Assembly: GCA_036172665.1 (NCBI GenBank)
Contig: CM069870.1
Span: forward strand, 28,370,001 to 28,434,000
Direction: 5' to 3'
Length of the DNA: 64,000 bases
From: Prosopocoilus inquinatus
Lineage: Eukaryota; Arthropoda; Insecta; Coleoptera; Lucanidae
Shown: one piece after another, positions 59,118 through 64,000 of the stretch
Layout of the letters: every line of letters begins with the position of its first letter
How positions within the stretch are numbered: the first letter of the stretch is position 1
Notes under the pieces: model-generated
Databases searched by the model: none
What the model was told of the DNA's origin: nothing
What the model saw: only the letters and a program-made list of their open reading frames with translations
Position numbers and translations under genes: made by a program

Positions 59118-61130
59118 TATCTCAAGGTCAAAAATATTTAAGTCAGATTTACATAGTAGCAATGTAACCAGTTTTTATTCTCCGCTATCATACTCAAACA
59201 AATAAAATGTTTTGTCAGTGTAAATCGAAGTTTCTAAACGTCAATTAAATTACTCATTGTAACAGAAAATCAAATTTATTGCCAAAAATTGTTATTTAAA
59301 ACTTAATGTTCTCTTGTAGTACCATTAAAATCCACAAGATATTGCAGCCGTTGTGGCATTTTAGTAATAAATTAGTTTGACACTTTCACCAAATTGATCG
59401 ATGAAGGTTTGATTTACACATTACACAATTTCGATTTTTTAACAATTATGTTAATTCTCATTGTATCAGTTTTCAAAGGCCACAATTGTAGCCCAATTGT
59501 AGCTTGCCAAAACTTAAATTCAAATCTATTCTAGGTAAAAACAAATGCCTCTCCAGTACCTTCCAAATATACCTTTTATTTGATCTTATTGCCTTTACCA
59601 TTTTTTTAAATCCCCAGAGTTTCTATAATTTTTTTGTTGATTCATAGGAGGCGTTGAAATGTCCCGCCTTTAACCGATTGCGAAATTACAGCATTTTTGA
59701 TTGCTACTTGTCAATTTAACAGAAATATTCGTGGGTGTGTTGCGTGTTTTGTTGCTACTTATTTTTGTTGTTTATTATTTTTGAAAATTTCCTGTAGTTG
59801 TAAGTTTTCTGTAGCGAATGCAATTTAGATACGTCAGAAACTAATTAGCTGATGTTCGTGGTGTGCAATTAAGTTATGGTAATAGCTGACACTAGTATTA
59901 ATAAGCGGCAAATATTTATTTTTTTTTATTTTCCAGAAGTCATTGGACCATTGAACCAAACTATTACTTTTCTTTTAGATAATTTTATTTTACATTTATT
60001 TCTATCGTTTAGTGTCGTTTTTCTATAATAAAAAGAAAAACCAGACGCACTTTGTGCAGAAATACCAAACAAGAATGACAAGAAATAAAAATATTTATTG
60101 GGTCGTAGCTTTAAAAACAGTCTTTGTGCGAAAAGGTGTAGCGTCCAAAAATTTAATATCATAATACATTAATATTTTCATTAATATTTAGTTAAATAAT
60201 TATTTAATACAAATTTTGTTGACTTACATCTGACACCTAATTTTGACTAACTTTTGGCATCTAAATCCAAAAATGACCTCAGTTTTTATCTATCACGTCA
60301 ACTTTTCAAGCTACAGGATGACCTATCTCTGTTCCAAAAGTCATACATATAAAGGAAAATAAAGGAAAAAATTACCAAATATACTGTTCCCATAAAATAA
60401 TACAAAGGCTATACATAGTTGCTGTTAAGTCAAATTGTGTTCGTCCAAGTAGTAAAAGTTCTTTTATCAAACGGTAGATATTAAGGTTAATTTCGTTTCC
60501 GCTCGTGATAATTGCAGAAAGGATATAAAAGAAAGAAAACACCTTAGAACGAGCTAAAAATATAATTTTTTCTATCTTATCTTCACATTGAAATCAGAAC
60601 GTCTGTTTAACTTTAAAACAGTTGAAAAATCTAACTTAATAGAAATTTTGTTAAAAATTGTTCTTCAGTGAATCAGAAAAGAAAGGCAAGGAGAAAAGAG
60701 GATGCAAAACAAAAAAAAGGACGTAATCTGAAAAAGAGGACGGGTGGAAATCATAGCCGATGGTCGTTTCTATGCGTGTGAGTGACAGAAACAGTTATAG
60801 TGCGTTTCAATTTAATTGAGGGTCATAAAATATTTGACATGTATTACGGTCATAAAACAGATTGCTATCGATAACTTTTACTTTTAATTCATTATTCTAT
60901 TCTTGTATGAGTTACCATATTATCAGTAGGGTGTCTTTATTCGGCTCTGTTTTAGTCGAGTACTGAGTAGCCTGGTGTAATGTAATAGCATTTTGCCATG
61001 GCTATTCTAGTGCACACCAACTGTATTTTCATCTCATTTTAACCTCATCTAATCATGTGATGGATGTATACTGACTGTACACCAGTGCAACCATTAAATG
61101 GCTTTCGCAGGATGCCGACAGTAAATCGAA
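59118..61130. other. No gene seen
   Basis: AT-rich intergenic DNA with scattered short open frames only. Confidence 0.4.
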
Positions 61131-61238
61131 CCCAAGTAACCAGAAATGCTTTATAAACATTTACAAGAGTTTAATAAAGCACAAAAATGTTTTATAAACA
61201 TTTACAAGAGTCTAATAACGAATTCGTGGTTACTTGGG
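61131..61238. mobile_element. 108-bp MITE with internal direct repeats
   Basis: The ends CCCAAGTAACCA and TGGTTACTTGGG are perfect 12-bp inverted repeats. Inside, TTTATAAACATTTACAAGAG followed by a TAATAA-like tail occurs twice in tandem. Confidence 0.65.
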
Positions 61239-62104
61239 AACTGAGTCAAACATAAACATCCTAATTATCAGCCACTCAAAGTATAGAAGTTATTCTTTTT
61301 TACATAATGCTAGTGGCATATCTTTGTTGCTTTTCAAGAATATATTGTCTGCGAATTCATTGTCTCAAGAGAATAATGTGGATTGTCCAAGTCCCTGCAA
61401 GCACTGTGCGAATCAGTGCATAAAAGTAACACTCGACTTGCGTGGGGATCAGAATAATTCAAAGCCTGAAAGAACACAAAGTTCTACCGGCTAGTGTAGC
61501 ATTTTCCTAATAACGAATTAAAATTAAGAGCTTGTGTACCGCTTGTTCCTTTTTTTAAAAGTAAATCATAAGATTTTTTTGAATTTTTAACCACGTAATG
61601 GCTACCGAAATATTTGTTTTGTCTTCAGTTAATTCTCAAAGTACTGCAGAGTATTTAAAATAGTTACTTGCGATCAATTTAGATACTCCTAGAGTTACGT
61701 TGAAACATCTAAGTTCTCAGTAGTAGAATAAAAATTTGCAGTGATTTTTAAACATTTCTGACGCCTTCCCATCTTCGATTATTATTGATTGATGATTCTT
61801 ATTTTTATATTTGGTGTGGACGGTCTTATTAAAAATAAAAAGACTATTGTTAATATCACTTGCATGTATAGAAAATGATAAACACAACAGTTATAAATAA
61901 CAGTTCACTCGCGAAAATTTGGCAAGATCTTTGCCATGCATTTAAAACTAAAGTGAATTCCCCTAAAGCTTTCTTCCTTATGCTATATATTCATTCCATT
62001 CCGAATACATACGAGGACTTGCACCGATTACCTAGTTACCTGAGTCAGTCTGTACATAAAAACCTATAATTCCGTAGTAATATTTTATTTCGCCGGAATC
62101 ACAG
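61239..62104 (+). other. Intergenic; one cysteine-rich open frame
   Basis: A frame ending at 61494 contains CPSPCKHCANQC and then a DLRGDQNNSK stretch, which could be the end of an unknown exon; support is thin. The rest shows nothing. Confidence 0.25.
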
Positions 62105-62980
62105 AGACGAAGAAAAAGTGATCAGGGGTGCTGGAAATGGAGAAAGGATGCTGGATGATACGGTCAGGAGTAAACGAAGATGATCACGCAAAGACTGGAG
62201 CGGCTTTGGTAATAAAAGGCTCAAATAAGAAAACGTTGAGTAATAATAATGGGAGACTTAAACGGCAGAATAAGCAACAGAAATAAAGAATTAGAGGGAT
62301 GTACGGGGAAACAGGGAAAAGACGGTAAAAACGGAAATGGAGGGAAAATAATAGATTTTGTCTAGAGAATGAACTGATCATTGCTAAAACACACTTTAAA
62401 CACCAAGATAAACACTAATTAACGACGCAAATCAGAAACTGTTAAGAAAAATCGATAATCGACCATTTTTTGCTAGGTAAGGAACTGAGAAACAGAATCA
62501 AAGACATTGAAGTCAACAGAAGTCTAGATATAGGAAGCGAACATTACAAGCTTGCGATCATTACATGCTTGTCATGAGATGGCAAAACAAAATGGAACAA
62601 GAGAAAGATAAAAGACACAACGTAAAGCAAAAGATCAGATGCTATAGACTGAAGGAACCGCTGATCAGGTTAGAATACGAAGAACATCTGGAGCGGAACT
62701 TATAAAAACTAGACCCACAAGCCTCGATTAGAGATACAGATATGGACAAGCTTTAGAGACTCTATCTTAACAGCGGCAGAGAAATCGTGTGGTCCAACGA
62801 GAATCTCGAATAGGAAGGTACAAAGGTCACACTCGTGGAATGGGAGATCATGAATGCAATTAAAGCAAAAACACAAAGTTGGAAAAGTATGTAGCCACAC
62901 AAAGACAAGAAGACTACGAGAAATACAAAAATTAGAGGAAACGACGTACATGCGAGGTCAAAGTAGGCAAAGGAAGCGCA
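62105..62980 (+). pseudogene. Degenerate LINE (endonuclease region)
   Basis: At 62252 the frame reads GDLNGRIS, followed by ELEGCTGKQGKDGKNG and KIIDF, matching the 'GDFN.R.G....G..G....N.NG..L..FC' part of the endonuclease domain of non-LTR retrotransposons. Later pieces such as LRNRIKDIEVNRSLD and IGSEHYKL continue the same order with frame breaks. No intact frame remains. Confidence 0.6.
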
Positions 62981-64000
62981 GAAAGTTAAGAGGAGAGGAA
63001 CTTTTTTTTATTGCGAGGACGCAAATATAAAGGAAAAGGAGACATAAATTTTCTAAATGGCACAGCAGTATTAACTATATCTACTATTAATTGCAGATTA
63101 AAGTATAATTAAAGCAATTAAATGTAAGAGTAATATTAGCTGAGATTTTTAAACAATATACAGCTACAGCATGTGTTCAATCTTTACGATAATTTTATGC
63201 ATAATTAACACACATACTAAGAAACTAAATGGTCATTATTTGTTATTTTACCATGTGTTATTAATTATACTAAAATGTAGTTATACATGGGATTTACTGT
63301 GATACTACTTTTTTTTTGAATACACATTGATCTTAATAACTTTTATCTACTTTACCCTCACAGGATTCTAAAAATGTTATTGATTACACTGATTTTATTT
63401 GTTTTAGCTCATGATTCGTTTGTTTGTGTATGTTTAAATCAAAATTAAATTTAAATGAAATTACAAACAATCTCTTAGCATTTAAAACAGTGTTAATTAG
63501 TCATAAAAATAGTCAAATCGTGATTAGAAAAAGAAATAGGAGGCATTTTAATTGCTATTAAGATTAAGTTATTACATTTTCATTTGCATAGGAAAAGAGC
63601 AGATAAGTAATTTTCCGTAAATTAACGTATTTCTTTTAATAGGTTATAACTACTAACATTATTAGGCCATATTAAATGCTTATCTCTTCATGTCAAATGG
63701 AAAAAGCATTTTTAAATGACATTGTTTGTAATTACACCGTCAAGTGAACTTGAGAGCTGTTATTACTATGACCTACTTTAATCTCGATTTTTTTTTATTA
63801 TGTATAAGCAATGAACTAGTAATTAGTAAAACGTTCTATACATACATACATATATTACTCTCAATTAGCATAAAATTTTACTAGTGATTATCTCTAGTTA
63901 TTTTTAAGTAATTTATTTGTATGAGAGTATCCTGTTCACTTGAAAGTAGAAAATTATTCTTACAAATATTTTTTAAACTAAACAACAGTTTAATCTGAGA
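62981..64000. other. No gene seen
   Basis: Very AT-rich DNA to the window end, without coding or repeat ends that I recognise. Confidence 0.4.

Overview
The window looks like a piece of an insect nuclear genome. It is AT-rich, with intron-split genes that use GT...AG junctions, many short inverted-repeat transposons (MITEs), and protein families typical of arthropods (Chromator-type chromodomain protein, METTL1, TRMT5, an axonemal ASH-domain protein). I cannot fix the insect order from sequence alone.

Layout: 1-5200 is a bed of nested MITEs. 5226-7139 (+) is a two-exon TRMT5 (tRNA m1G37 methyltransferase). 7.5-13.5 kb holds more MITEs, a broken multi-copy insect ORF (9.57-11.1 kb) and a hammerhead-ribozyme copy. 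14174-24577 (-) is an eight-exon Chromator gene. 24.6-29.5 kb is mostly repeats, including two hAT MITE families with recognisable target duplications and another hammerhead copy. 29725-33221 (+) is a four-exon METTL1 (tRNA m7G46 methyltransferase). It meets, tail to tail with 40 bp between stop codons, a 16-exon gene on the minus strand (33262-51569) for an ASH/MSP-domain cilium protein, probably CFAP65. 52651-55503 is a decayed hAT-type element that ends two bases from the stop codon of a single-exon leucine-rich-repeat surface protein gene (55506-56906, -). 57-64 kb is repeat-rich and contains a rotted LINE.

The most striking object is an intact Ty3/gypsy LTR retrotransposon at 38338-44929 (+), inserted in the CFAP65-like gene 8 bases inside an intron. 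Its two 325-bp LTRs look identical and it has a 4-bp target duplication (ATAC). Gag begins with a SAP-like DNA-binding motif and an 11-residue coiled-coil repeat array. Gag and Pol are joined by a predicted -1 frameshift site (G TTA AAC directly before the gag stop, then an H-type pseudoknot). Pol carries protease, reverse transcriptase, RNase H and integrase, and then, where other elements may carry env, a macrodomain of the TARG1/OARD1 ADP-ribose hydrolase type with both catalytic residues kept, followed by a CCCH zinc finger. A mobile element that carries its own ADP-ribose eraser is my best candidate for an undescribed system.

A second theme is RNA. Four unrelated repeat families share the plan CTGANGA - hairpin - GAAA, which is the hammerhead ribozyme core. 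One family (copies at 11.19, 21.23 and 25.86 kb) folds into a full 63-nt type-I hammerhead with a palindromic stem III, as known from Penelope-like elements and retrozymes.
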